A DNA stretch of 64,000 nucleotides, from contig CAICTM010000118.1 in assembly GCA_903772945.1 (NCBI GenBank), positions 50,183 through 114,182 of the forward strand. The letters run 5' to 3'. A program made the position numbers and the translations under genes. Of the stretch, positions 22,288-33,700 are shown in pieces (position 1 is the first letter of the stretch; the number at the start of each line of letters is the position of its first letter). Origin of the DNA: Seminavis robusta. Its lineage: Eukaryota > Bacillariophyta > Bacillariophyceae > Naviculales > Naviculaceae. The notes below the pieces were generated by a model. The model was given only the letters and a program-made list of their open reading frames with translations, was not told where the DNA came from and ran no database searches.

Positions 22288-24420
22288 TTATGCCACAGGA
22301 GCACATTCAGGATGCAACTGGGCCAAGCCGTAAAAGTTGAAGCCAGAAATGACGACATCATCGTCGCTTTCACCGGCTGCCCGTAAGTATCTGACAGACT
22401 GTGCCATGGCCTGCATCATTTCTGGTGTCTTGCCCCACTGCAAGAAGATGTTGCCAATGTTATTCAATGTTTTGGCACATGCACGAGCGTCCACCTCAGG
22501 GGCTGTCGTTTGGATCTCCAAAACATCCGAATAATATTTCAAGGCTTGTTCCAGCTCTCCTCGCTGTTGATGGACCCTGGCAATGTGTTCCATGGTTTCC
22601 AAGACCGCCTTGTGCTTGGGACCCAACGCAGCCTGTTCCACACGCAGTGTTTCCCTGTAGTAGGGCATGGCCTCTTCATCGTTGCCTTGTTCCAGGTAAA
22701 TGGTCGCCACATTGTAGGTCACAACCGCCACGTCGCGATGGTTCCGCCCCAAGAGGTCGGTACGGATGCGCAAGCTCTCGTGGAAACTCTGCAAGGCAAC
22801 ATCGTACATTTGCAACTTGTAGAGGACCAAACCAACAAAGTTAAGAGTGGTTGCCACGTCAAGATTGTTGTCGCCGTGGGCATCACGTTGGATGCGCAGT
22901 GCTTCTTGGTACACGTCCAAAGCCGTGGTGAAGTTGCCGCTTTGATAGTGGATCAATCCGACGACTGCAAGTGTGGAGGAGATGTTGGGGTCCGAGCTGC
23001 TCAATGTTTGGCGTTGGATATCAACGGCTTCTTTGTAGTAGCGAAGAGCATCCTCAAAGTTTCCCAAGATCTTGTGGCACTGTCCGACATTGGTGAGGGT
23101 AATGACAATGTTTGGATGGAACGCATGAAAGACGGCCTTTTCCACTTCCAGTCCCTTGAGGTAGGTGTCAATGGCGGCCTTGTGGTGTCCCTTTTCGTAG
23201 TTGAGGTTTCCTTGCTTGTTCAAGATGGAAGCAATCTCGGGGTGATCTCGGCCCAAGGCAATGCGGCCAACTCGAAGCGCTTCATCGTACAACTCGCTTG
23301 CCTTGTTGTAGTCCTTCTTCTCGTGGTACACTTGCGCCATGCACTTGAGGATAATGACCACATCCCTGTGGTGGTAGCTGAGACGAATCTTGGCAATGTG
23401 CAAGAACTCTTGATAGAGTGCCATGGCCTCATCCAACTGTCCGAGTTGATGTTTGGCTTGACCGGCATTGCAAATGGTGGCCGCGACATCCAAGTGTTCA
23501 TTGCCAAAGAGACGTCGGCGCATGGCCAGGGACTCGGCGTAGAGTTGGACGGCTTCTTCATGCCTTCTGGACATGTAGTGCACACGTCCAATGTTATTCA
23601 AGCAGGTGGAAATCTCTTTGGCGGCAGCATCAAAGCCCAGGACCGCGCGGTAGATGGACAGGGACTCGTGAAAGAGCTTGGATGCCTTGTTGGCATCCAC
23701 GGTGGGAATGTGAAAGTAGAGGACCCCGAGACTGTTCAAGGTGGCGGCAACCTCCAGCATTTGATGAGAGCCACCGACGACTGCGGCGGATCGGGCAGCC
23801 ACCAACGCCTTGGAGTAGGTGAGGATGGCTTCTTCGTACTTGCCCTTGCGGTACTGCAAGTTGCCAATGTTGCTGAGCAGCGCCACTGGCGATAGAGTGG
23901 CGTTGGGTTTGTGGTTATCTTGCACAAAGCTGAGAGATCGAAGCAGAAAGGTCAGTGCTTCATCAATCTCTCCCAGACGGGCCAGCAAGAGACCCATATT
24001 GTAGAGGACAGTCGCCGTGGCTTCGTGCAGACACACGTCGACATGGATCATGACGGGACTGTCAGAGAAGGTGTTCATGCCTTCATCGTACTCGTCTTTT
24101 TGAATGTTCTTGGTGGAAAGAGAGTCATTGCTGTTCTGACAAATGAGCTTGGATTGGAGGACTGAAGTGCGAGGAAGAGAGAGGAAGAGGAGCTCGTTGG
24201 TCTTTTCAAAAGCGCCCCAAAAGTATTGAGCGGCTTCGGAAGTCTTGGAGACTTCATAGCAGCCGACTCCCATGTTGTTCAGTCGAGCTACTAATTGCAT
24301 GGTCTGTTGCATGTTGGTAATGTTTAACCGATGGCATTCTAGCTGTTGTTGGAAGCTATTGCATTGCATGTTAACGTTGGAGGAAATAGAGTGAAGAGGG
24401 GAGTGTGCTTGAAAGTTCAT
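22288..24420 (-). CDS. Tetratricopeptide-repeat protein (kinesin-light-chain-like TPR)
   Basis: A single exon of 710 residues; the ATG is at 24420. From about residue 125 onward it is almost wholly tandem TPR units of about 42 residues, of the kinesin-light-chain subtype. The repeating core is A..LN.IG.......Y..A...Y.EAL.I, as in VAATLNSLGVLYF, IASILNKQGNLNYEKG and VATTLNFVGLVLYK. At least a dozen units can be counted. No kinase, NB-ARC or motor-binding coiled coil is present. TPR arrays are protein-binding scaffolds, so its partner cannot be read from the sequence. Its 3' end has a decayed tandem copy immediately downstream. An open frame on the opposite strand (22510-23895) is a shadow. Confidence 0.88.
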   Translation of the reverse strand: MNFQAHSPLHSISSNVNMQCNSFQQQLECHRLNITNMQQTMQLVARLNNMGVGCYEVSKTSEAAQYFWGAFEKTNELLFLSLPRTSVLQSKLICQNSNDSLSTKNIQKDEYDEGMNTFSDSPVMIHVDVCLHEATATVLYNMGLLLARLGEIDEALTFLLRSLSFVQDNHKPNATLSPVALLSNIGNLQYRKGKYEEAILTYSKALVAARSAAVVGGSHQMLEVAATLNSLGVLYFHIPTVDANKASKLFHESLSIYRAVLGFDAAAKEISTCLNNIGRVHYMSRRHEEAVQLYAESLAMRRRLFGNEHLDVAATICNAGQAKHQLGQLDEAMALYQEFLHIAKIRLSYHHRDVVIILKCMAQVYHEKKDYNKASELYDEALRVGRIALGRDHPEIASILNKQGNLNYEKGHHKAAIDTYLKGLEVEKAVFHAFHPNIVITLTNVGQCHKILGNFEDALRYYKEAVDIQRQTLSSSDPNISSTLAVVGLIHYQSGNFTTALDVYQEALRIQRDAHGDNNLDVATTLNFVGLVLYKLQMYDVALQSFHESLRIRTDLLGRNHRDVAVVTYNVATIYLEQGNDEEAMPYYRETLRVEQAALGPKHKAVLETMEHIARVHQQRGELEQALKYYSDVLEIQTTAPEVDARACAKTLNNIGNIFLQWGKTPEMMQAMAQSVRYLRAAGESDDDVVISGFNFYGLAQLHPECAPVA

Positions 24421-24842
24421 TTTGCTTGGTTTTTTTGGTTGTATTGCCTAAAGGATTGTGTCAGTGTAATTACCGTACTAGCTAGAGTAAACTATTGTTG
24501 TTCTTTCGGCTCGGATGGGCGGGATGAAAATTGTGAGGTTATGGGTGGATGAAGGGCTTTTTCCCACTGGTATAAAGACCACTCAGTAAGACCTTGCTTC
24601 TTTGCTTGCTTTGGGTACAGTATCGGCAAGCAAGTTGCATCCAAGCACAATGCCGTTTGCGGTTTTGGTGGGAATGGAGTGGAACTTTCCGAAGCGGTAA
24701 CTGGTTACTCTAATCGGGATAGCGGGATATCAGTGACAATGAGGAACGAACAGTAACTGGCACAATCCTACGTTTAGTAAAGGCAACTCAGTCTAAACAA
24801 AGGTTGCACTGACATTTCTAGGAGTCTTGCCTATTAATTAGA
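24421..24842. other. Divergent intergenic region
   Basis: Lies between the TPR gene start (-) and the small spliced gene (+). A TATAAA-like sequence (GGTATAAAG) lies near 24570. Nothing coding was seen. Confidence 0.4.
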
Positions 24843-25556
24843 ATGAGAAGTCAAGAATGCACAGGCACTTCACTGCAAGATCTATCGACACTAGGTGCCC
24901 AAGCTTCCGCTATTATGTCGCGAAGCCTTGAAGCTAGTCGAGACAAATCGTAAGTCGGAAAAACTGATGGCGATTACATGGCGAAACGAATTCTCAGTGT
25001 CCGTCGGACATGATCCTGCCGATTGAATTCAAGCACAACTGGGTCTTAATTCGAGGAGCATTCCGCACAATGAATTTGGCAAAGAGAATTGCTAGTTACG
25101 ATCAGGCTACCAAAGTATCCTTAGGGCTTCAAGTGAAGATGTCCAAGTTTACTGTACGAGTAACTTAAGATGCTCTTTCCAGAACTAATCTTTATGTCAC
25201 TTGAAGGTAAACGGACTTTGTCATATGATTAAGCCTTTGTTGATGTATCTGTTCTGTGGTTTAGGAGAACACTCCAAACGAAAGTCCATCTGTTGCTGTT
25301 TTGGACGACTTTAAACCATTATCCCCAAATCGTGGCAAAATCAAGCAGTCAGTGTCCGGTGAACTGATACTATAAGTCATAAACAATTTGAATGTGCTTT
25401 CATAGTCTTCTTACAGTACAGGAGCGCTCAGCAGTCGTGCAAGTATTAGATGCCAGATTGCCCACCGACCTTCCTTTTGTCTTGAATGTCCCAGCAACCT
25501 TGATGCAGCAGCTCAGCTTGCGTAATGAAAAGCATATGGAACACTTTCTTCTTTAA
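24843..25556 (+). CDS. Small spliced gene, function unknown
   Basis: Four coding-like pieces follow each other. 24843..24949 begins with ATG and reads MRSQECTGTSLQDLSTLGAQ onward. 24998..25159 contains SDMILPIEFKHNWVLIRGAF. 25265..25358 contains ENTPNESPSVAVLDDFKPLS. 25417..25556 contains QERSAVVQVLDARLPTDLPF and ends with TAA. Donors are GTAAGT, GTAACT and GTGAAC; acceptors are CAG, TAG and CAG. Phases agree between pieces 2, 3 and 4, giving about 130 residues. Piece 1 ends in phase 2 while piece 2 is open in phase 0, so that junction or the start is wrong, or the gene is frameshifted. No family is recognised. No single open frame spans it, so standard ORF scans miss it. Confidence 0.5.
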
Positions 25557-27013
25557 TTCGCTTCTCTTTCCCGCTTCGCTTCGAGTTCGCTACTCTTTGA
25601 CAAAACAATTTACAAAGCAGCCACTGATTCATCCGGAGATCACACGCTAAAACCGAGAAAGAGGCAACCTCACGTTTGTTACCGTGCGTAGATGCATCTT
25701 AGCCACCATCTCAGGTGGTACACCAAAAGACCTGGCAAAGTCAATCGATCACCTTAACTCGCCACCAGGGTGTCGGCATCATGCTTCTCGTCTTCATGCA
25801 TGCATGGCCGTCATGGTTGCACAGCAATAGAGAAGGTAGGAGCAGAAGAGGGAGGACATAGGGACCGTGCGTGCTGCCTGCTGTCCAGGACTCCTAGACT
25901 TGGACAAGAGAAGACCATCCCACTTGCTCCTACCCATCCTCTTTCGATTTCGAAGATGGTGGCGATTTGATGCTGGGGGGGCAGGCGTAGATGGGGGGAC
26001 GTGACCCCAATGGAGCCAAGCGATACAGAAGCAAGCTGGTTGCCTACAACTGATGAACCGAACTTCGTGTAATACTAGAGTGATGGCCTTGTTGGTTTTC
26101 TATGCTGAGGCAGCGACTGGGCTCACCTCGGTTAATGATGAGCTAGTCATTTTACTCTAGGCGTGACTGGAATCCTTTAGGAAAATCAGCCACGTCCATA
26201 GGACAAGCGGCAAACTATAGCATGTTTGACCTTCAAATTTGCCTCCGACCTGCCCTATCAATGTTGTGGTTGCTATGGCTTAGAGAGGGAACTATGGTGA
26301 GGAGGGGCTTCAGGGAGAGAGCAGGATGCACAAACGCGAGCCGAGCGAGCAATGGATTGAGGGAGCAGAGCAGCAGCAAAACCAAAGAGGGAGGGGATGC
26401 AAGGTGGGGGGCAAGGAGGATCAAGGGAGTAAGACTAGCAGAAGAGATCAAGGGCACCATGGTGGGTGTCTGGATGGTTGACTTACTGTTCCCCGTCAGG
26501 GGTGGGGTGGGGTTTGCCACGTTCTTATAATTAATTAACCGGCTGGCTTCCATAGATAATTTCCCTACTCTAAACCCCCTTATATATATTATTATTAATT
26601 AAGCAGATGATTCAGCAGAAGCCAGCAAGACGAGGAAAGCGGATCCTACCGGTACATGTAGCTAAAAGGTGCTTGGGCTTTGAAGCAGCTTATTTATGAG
26701 TACTAGTACGGTTTGCTTGAAAGTCACCAGCACATTGGGGTGATTGCTTGCCAGCTATGAGCTGCCCAATTTGAACCTCCCAGCCACTTCGATGTTTGTA
26801 CTCGGGCGCATGCCTCGTCCTTCAATGCAGATTGTGAGACCTCCACACGAGTTACGGACTCCAATTTGCGGGCCAAGCAACACTACTCAGTGACACACAT
26901 CACACAGCTTGGGACAGCCCATACTGCTACTGCTAGCTAGGCTTGATGGTGTAGCCGAGTCAAGGGTTGGGCTTTGAAGTACTAGTACACGTACGGTACA
27001 GTGTACTGGTACC
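25557..27013. other. Intergenic region with a dispersed repeat
   Basis: No gene is supported. It includes a G-rich stretch near 25975-26000, the repeat at 26270-26456, and an A/T-rich run (TATATATATTATTATTAATTAA) near 26582-26602. Confidence 0.45.
26270..26456. repeat. Dispersed repeat, copy 1 (matches 49444-49628)
   Basis: Aligned by eye with 49444..49628 in the same orientation. Shared blocks are CTATGG.TTAGAG, AGGATGCA, CGAGCCGA, AACCAAAGA, GGAGGATCAA and AGAAGAGATC. The copies are clearly diverged. No open frame is shared. It is probably an old transposon fragment; the family is unknown. Confidence 0.6.
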
Positions 27014-28402
27014 ATGTCATTTATTTTACATGTGGACAGTAAATGCCATAAGAATTGGGTACGCCCGAAAGCTTGCAATGGGGGCTGTTTTTGATGAGGC
27101 CGACTATTTGCCCATGGAGTCTGCTGGTCTACATTTTGTGATGTTTTCCAAACATCCAAACAACAGTGCAGCAGATGTAAGCCAGGCAAACATTAAGCAA
27201 GCCATCACGGAGATGCTTCTATGTTCCCATCCTGATAAAGTTGCAAAACATGTTGATGACTACAGAGTCCACTATGCAAGTCTTGCTGTAACATCCCTCC
27301 TCAACCACATGTCTGCCTGGATAAAAACAACAAATATCAATGCAAGCAGTGCCAACACAGGCGTTGATGTACTGGAGATGCCTCCTATGTTGATCACCAA
27401 CTTTGAGCCAACAAAACCCATATGCTCCCTTCCAAGCCACTTTGAGATGTTGGCAAGTTCACAGTTTGCAGCCGCTTCCAAGCCATCTTCAAAGAATCAT
27501 CGAAGGAATCTGGAAAGAGCTAGAGAATTGGCAGAGAATGCAAGGTATGCAGAGACCATCTATTGGGAAAGAGCCAACCCAGATCCCGTGAGGCTTTGCA
27601 AGAGCAACTTGACATACATTCCCAAACCTGGTACCAGTGATATACCTGATATCAGTGATACAGGAGCATTCTTCTCGAGTTTCCCAGTTCCTGCTGTTCC
27701 TGAGCAAGAAAAGATGGTGCGAGAAGTCATCCGTCGTCTTAAGACAAACGACAAGATGTTGTATCAAATTGATCTAGACAATCAGGATCTGCAAGCACAT
27801 GACAATCTCAGCAGGGTCGTAGAAGCATGAAGCAATCACAATGCCATATCAAGAGCATCAGCATCTCACGTTGCATCTATGTCTCGACATCAGGTTTGAT
27901 TTCCTTTTGTAACAGGACACAACAGTAACATCAGTCAAATTTAGTGGAAAGGGGAAAAACTGAACGTCTAATAACCGATTCAGACAAGATGTGCTTGAGG
28001 ACGACCCACGAGCCGAGGCCCGGGTATTCCCACAGTCAAGTCTGCTCGTCTACGGTTTTGAAGTGTATCTTTACGTCCCCACACTAGCCAAAATGGTTCG
28101 CAACAACAAGACCAACAGGTTGTGGAGAACTGTATTCGGAAAGAGCTGTTGACCTTTCCAATGGGTTGGTGGCCCCTGGCAGCATTTCTGCACTGGAATC
28201 ATTGAGCTTGAATTGCACAGGAATGACAGACAAGGCTGTGGATACTCTTGTCAACCTGATTGCCAATCACCCAACATTGAAGAGCCTGGACGTTCGCCGA
28301 AACCACTTCACGGAACTCGGGGTGGAGAAGCTTGAAGATGCCGTGGACAAAAGTGCTTGCCTCAAGGAGCTTCTTGTGGACCCACCCACCTTGAAGGATT
28401 AG
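27014..28402 (+). pseudogene. Decayed paralog of the J-like/LRR protein at 38969-40549
   Basis: The frame 27031-27830 is closely similar to residues about 60-330 of the minus-strand gene (shared SHPDKVAKH, DDYRVHYASLAVTSLLNH, GVDVLEMPP). One base is lost near 27827, so the frame closes at EA-stop while the shifted frame continues MKQSQCHIKSISI, matching the paralog's MKHSHCHVKSIYI. An insertion of about 130 bases near 27935-28060 and loss of the central LRR segment follow. The final LRRs return in frame at 28166-28402 (GMTDKAVDTLVNLIANHPTL) up to the same C-terminal LLVDPPTLK. At least three lesions argue for a pseudogene rather than spliced exons. Confidence 0.8.
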
Positions 28403-28689
28403 GAAGACGAGCGGTACCGTACCATTAGATCATGAACACGGCAAACGAAAACACACAGTATATGCGATACATGGAGAGCACAACGGAACGAAATCAAAAC
28501 AACCACACTCGCGGTACAGACATGCAGAGAACAATCGGAATGTTATCAACACAACCACACGCACATTACACGCACGCAGAGAGCAAACAATGCGGAACTA
28601 GTCCAGTTGGTGTACTCCTGTGATCTATAGATTATGCGCAGAGACTTTTTCAAAACTGTGGGTTGCCTTTCGCCTGAATGGCTGACTGA

Positions 28690-30084
28690 TTAGCGAAACA
28701 ACAAACTGGCCATTGTTCCACTGCTGCTGCGACTGTAATCGTGCGACGCAATCTGTTCCAAACTCGCTTTCATTTCGGCCATGGTGGGTCGTTGTGTCAT
28801 GCGTTTGGACCATCCCTTGGCGACCAATCGGCGCAACGCTCGAGGCCACGAACGAGGAATGCCGGGACGATAGTTGATTTGTGTCACGGACTGTTTCACT
28901 TCATTTTCATCGAGGCACGCAAAGGGTTTGGTCAGGGACGTGATTTCCCACAGCAGCATGGCCAGACTGTAGGATTCCGCCTTCATATTGTAGGGTTGTT
29001 TCTTCAACACTTCATTGGCCTGATAGCGCGGGGTCCCGGCATTGCCGAGATCAAACGTATCGGTGTCATTGGGTAGTTCCACCGCCAATCCAAAATCAAA
29101 CATCTTGACAACTCCAGTATCATCGAATCCAATATTGCCGGGCTTGATGTCATTATGCAGTATCCGATGTTGATGCAAATAGGCCAAGGCACTGGCCACT
29201 TGGTGTGCCACTCCCATGCGTTCTCGAAAGAGTCGTTGAGTGTGCGGGCACTTGTGCAGTTTGTTCAACGCAAGGGCATTCGCCCGGATGCCTTCTTGCC
29301 GCCACTGCGAAATCTTGTGCAACAGTGTCTGATCAAGTCGTTCCAAAATGAGAAAGAACGAATCCACACGACAGGTTTCGGCAATGGCTTCAATTCCGGT
29401 TGTCGACAATGCCTGAACCCGGACGATATTGGGATGATCCAAACTGCTCAGGACATGAATTTCATTGCAAATATCCTTGGCGGCGGCCCGCAATTTGGGT
29501 GGATTCAATGCCAATTGTGGTTTTAATCGTTTGACGACATAGCTCTTCTTCTTCTTTGTATTGTTGTTGCTGTTGTTGTCAAAGGCAGCCGTGTCGCAAA
29601 AGGAGGTGATTTCATGAATATTGGAAAAGCCTCCTTCGGCAATGACACGGCCCGCCACAAAATCCGTCGCGGCACTCAAACGAGGGATTTGGTCCAGATT
29701 GGAGATATGATCGCGGACCCATTGGGATGCCTCCAGAAATGCCTTGACTTTGCGTTCGGTGCGGGAGACCAAGGTTTGCGCAAACTGGGGGGACATGACA
29801 TAATCCTCCTCGTCGTGATTGCTGCCGGAATCCGATGCTGTCAGAGACGTTTGGCTGACCGCCGAGGCAATGGACCTCTTATCGGGGTTCTCAGCAATGC
29901 TGATAAGAGGGGAGGTTCTCGTGAGCTTCATCTTGTATCTTGTAGTAGTTGTAGTTGTAGCAGTAGAGGCGGGTGTTATCTGAGCATGAATGAACGATTG
30001 GTGTGATTGTTGGCTTGAGTTTTTGGCGTGGGGAACGAAAATGAAATTGACTAGCCAGTCAAAGCATTCCGAGGTATTTTGCAT
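28690..30084 (-). CDS. Protein kinase, HND variant with degenerate features, paralog C
   Basis: A single exon, 464 residues from the ATG at 30084; an alternative start at 29931 (MKLTRTSPLIS) resembles a more typical N-terminus. Kinase motifs: AEGGFSN (149-155), SYVVKRL lysine (about 185), LHNDIKPGNIGF (309-320), FDFGLAVE (329-336). Compared with paralogs A and B, the Arg of HRD is Asn, the APE motif reads ANE, and the helix-F Asp segment reads AESYSLAMLLWE instead of SDVYSFA. The ATP lysine, catalytic Asp and DFG are intact, so activity is possible but regulation must differ; a pseudokinase-like role is the alternative. Its Asn/Lys-rich insertion before VVK is likely a loop. Confidence 0.85.
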   Translation of the reverse strand: MQNTSECFDWLVNFIFVPHAKNSSQQSHQSFIHAQITPASTATTTTTTRYKMKLTRTSPLISIAENPDKRSIASAVSQTSLTASDSGSNHDEEDYVMSPQFAQTLVSRTERKVKAFLEASQWVRDHISNLDQIPRLSAATDFVAGRVIAEGGFSNIHEITSFCDTAAFDNNSNNNTKKKKSYVVKRLKPQLALNPPKLRAAAKDICNEIHVLSSLDHPNIVRVQALSTTGIEAIAETCRVDSFFLILERLDQTLLHKISQWRQEGIRANALALNKLHKCPHTQRLFRERMGVAHQVASALAYLHQHRILHNDIKPGNIGFDDTGVVKMFDFGLAVELPNDTDTFDLGNAGTPRYQANEVLKKQPYNMKAESYSLAMLLWEITSLTKPFACLDENEVKQSVTQINYRPGIPRSWPRALRRLVAKGWSKRMTQRPTMAEMKASLEQIASHDYSRSSSGTMASLLFR

Positions 30085-30727
30085 GTGGCTCGGTTCTACT
30101 GGGACCAGGACAGAGCTAGCTAGACTCTTGCGGAGTGTTCCTCAGGCAGTCAGGCAGCAGGCCCCAAACAGCAGTTGAACGAGGTTGGGATTTCATGTAT
30201 CGCTGTTGCGCATCGATGGAAAAGAGCGTGCTGATTCTTGAGAAGGCTTCAAAATTTAGTCTGCTCTCCAAGATCCGATGCGTCAAGAGCCTGGTGCCAG
30301 CTTGTTTGACGTTTTGCATCATTGCGTCTTGGATTTCTTCCAGAACCAGGTGGCTGTTGAGTCAGTTTGGACGATCCGGTATTGAGCCTTCTTTCTTCTC
30401 GGCAGCAGCACCCATCATTGTTCCTTTTCTTCTTCCCATTGGATCATCTCAGAGAATACAACAGCTGGGTTCATCGCATGAGCCGCGGTGGCGTCCTTGC
30501 TTCCAAGGTGATGTCGTCGCATCCCTTCAGGCACGGAAATCCGCGAGATATCTTTTGGGTGTCTCTCAGACCGAAACACGGAAAACACGGTCCGGTCGGG
30601 ACGTCAGCCCAGACTCACACTTGTTCCAAAAACTCTCCTCGTCTGCTCGACGTCCATCCGGATGCTCTGCTACCGTATTGGCTGCTATTAATTTTTAAAA
30701 TAATGCATCAGAAGCCAGTGTTCTATG
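30085..30727. other. Intergenic region upstream of the transposon
   Basis: Promoter side of kinase C and left flank of the transposon. A long open frame (30135-30698) has no ATG near its start and no domain. Nothing else was seen. Confidence 0.4.
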
Positions 30728-30731
30728 ATAG

Positions 30732-33700
30732 CGTTTAGTCCTGGCTGACTCGTGAATCGACTGCCAGGCAGTCGATCTGGCATGCGCACCGCCTGTGTTA
30801 GCCAATAGATTGCTAACGCTCTTATAGGTATATGATGTACTTGTACAACAACATTAGACCCTGCTTGTGTTCGAGTATTAGGTCGATCTTCATATCTGGA
30901 TGTTTGTATGGCACTATGCGCAGGCGCCAGTGTCGACCGACTGCCGTGCAGTCGGTTAGGTCCCGTGGCATCCGGTACTGATTGCACTGGCCACTTTTCT
31001 TTTCTTCGGAAAAGAAACTTCGAACGAAAACTTCGACAATGACGATCAATATGCCCTGTTTTCGACTCATTATGAGCCATCATGGCGTCCAGTGCTGGTG
31101 GGAACACGTCCAGTGTGCCCGATGAGGTAGCGACAAGGCAGTCAGCTCGATCTAATGCTTCAACATTGACGAATTCAAGCCAAAGAAGAGGTCGTTCGTC
31201 CAGATCAAGAAATCATGATCCACGCTCCATGGTCGAAACTCTTGCAAGCACTTCTACAAGGACGCCACAAGCAAGGCGCAGAGGCAATGCTTCATCAAGA
31301 GCCCGTTCACCAACAACGCCGAACACTCATTCCACATCTGAATCCAGCGATGAAGTATCACCGGTGGAGTTTGAGGCGGCATATGATGCAAGGTGTCACG
31401 AGGAGAATGCTGGTGCATCTGATTCAGAAGACGAAGGCGATGAAAACATTGTTATTACAGTTACAGACTCCGCCACTGACAATGTGATGATAGACCGATT
31501 GACAGCACTTGAAGACAATCAAGCAGCCATTCCGGATGATGCCCTGCTCCAGTCAATTGACCCATCCTTGCAAACTGTGGAAATCATTGGAGCGCCAGTG
31601 GGATGGAAGGTACCAAGCGCTCCTGAAGATTGGACACCAGCGGCAAGGCAGAGCGCCAGGGGAGAGCCAGAGTTCAAAGATGTGGACAATCCAGGTGGTT
31701 GGAGCAACTTTACCTTTCGCCCCAAGTTTGAAAGCAAAGGACCCAAGAAGTATTTGTATCATTGTCTTCCAACCGGAGCGACTCCTGTGCCACCGAATGA
31801 ACAGGGAGAACGCAAAGTTAATGGATGGAGTTTCCATTACGACGGCTGGTCGCGAGACTTATCACTTCAATCTTTCAGAAGTGGAGCAGTGCGTGGGAAC
31901 ATGTTTCCCGAATCAAGACGCGGCAGTTTGAGCAATGAAGTTCTCCTGCAACTTGGAATGAAGGAAGAACGGATGCTTCAAGAGGACAAGGCACCTGACG
32001 CTTTGTTCTTCTTCCAATTGTTGCTTCCTATTTGCGACACAAAGCGAAATGAGAATGATCCAAGAATGTCTTACTACTTGGACGTCTCCAGCAACAGCAA
32101 TTCTTATGCCGTGGCTGAACTTGGATTGGGCTGTGGATATGGACACCGATTCCATGCTGTTACCATTCCAGAATTTGTACGCTGGGATGGATCTTTGGTT
32201 CAAGATGGAGTCCGTGGAGGAAGCAACGGGGCTATTATCCGTCGCTTCGACACAAGAGAAGGGAACCAAGCTTTCGATTCCTTGATGACAGCTGCTTTCA
32301 CCAAGTCTCGATGGTTGGAAATCAAGCGAATTTACAAGCTTTGCAACAACCTCCGACAACCAAAGAAGGGACAACAAGGCTATGATCCTGCTTACAAGTT
32401 TGACTTTATTTTTAAGGTGATTACTCACAATGTCAATGCCATTACAGAATCCTGTGGCTTGGACATGTCGGGTGATGAAACAAGCTGGGGACATCAAGGT
32501 TTCGGTGAACCGGCTTCTGGTGTTGTGTCACAGATCCTCGGAAAACCTGGAATCTCTCGTGGTGGTCAAACAGTCATTGTTACGGATGTCGACCGGATCC
32601 GTCCAAGGGCATATGTCCATCGCCACAAGCTCCATGATCAAGCCTTCACGCAGAAAGGTCCCAGCGAAGTGAAAATGATAATGGACAAGCTGGACCTATT
32701 GATGCTCGAACAAGAGAACAATGGAATTCGAAGACCTGGAATTCTTAAGTCCAAACCGCACATCACTTGGGACAATTTCTTCAGTGGAGAAGAGATCTTC
32801 CAATATGCTGCTGACAATGGCTATGGATTGACAATGACCTGCCGAAGAGACCGACTGCCAAGAGGAGTGCCTGGAAAGTACTTTCACAAAGAGAAGACAA
32901 ACTCCACAGCCCGTCCGAAAGCCGCCAGATTTGAGCAACCAATCTTCGCTGTCAAACAGCATGGCGCCGCTCTCATTCAACACACTTCCTTTCAGTCAAC
33001 CTCATCTTGCAATTTCACAAGTGTCAATGCCATTAACAGCTGTGAATTGTATGCAACCACCAAGGAGCGTGGAAGAGGAAAATTCAAAAGGCGATGGGGT
33101 ATCGAGATGAATGAAGCAAGAGACTTGTACCTTCGCACATATGGAGGCATCGATCGGTTGGATCATCTAATCCAGAACTGTTCAATCTCTTACAGGTTTG
33201 TGGGCCGTTATCTTCCACCTTTGTTAATTGTCGTGTACTCATACCAATTGCTTGTTCCCTTTACAGGTCTTGGAAGTACTGGCACTCTCCGATGACGCAT
33301 GCAAAGGCAATGGCGGTTGTTGTGGCTTTCGATATTTATCAAGAGCTCTGTGAAGGAAAGCTTGACCAGCGGTGGCGGCAAGAGAAGCCAGTGGACTTCT
33401 ATCGCTTTCGAGAGAAGCTGGCAAAACAAATGCTGATGTATTCGCCAACCAACCACCATTATTTAGGAGATGAAAAGTTTCGAGAGTGCACAATGGTGCC
33501 AAAGGCGAAGCGTCCTCGCTCCGAATCGCGAAGCAGAACTCCCCCACGCTATCGTCATGATGATGGGGAATTCACAACTGCGTCCGGTATTGGTGTCAAC
33601 ACCCTCCAGGACGAATCCGCAACTCGACTTTGTGGATTTATCACTCCATTGATGGAACACTATGAAGCTACCCAAAAGATGGGAACTGGCAAGAAGAAGC

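Noticed and set aside
22510-23895. 461-codon open frame antisense to the TPR gene
   Set aside because: It is a mirror of repetitive TPR codons; it has no domain and no start of its own.
30135-30698. 187-codon frame upstream of the transposon
   Set aside because: It starts with GTG, has no domain or signal peptide and overlaps the promoter of kinase C.
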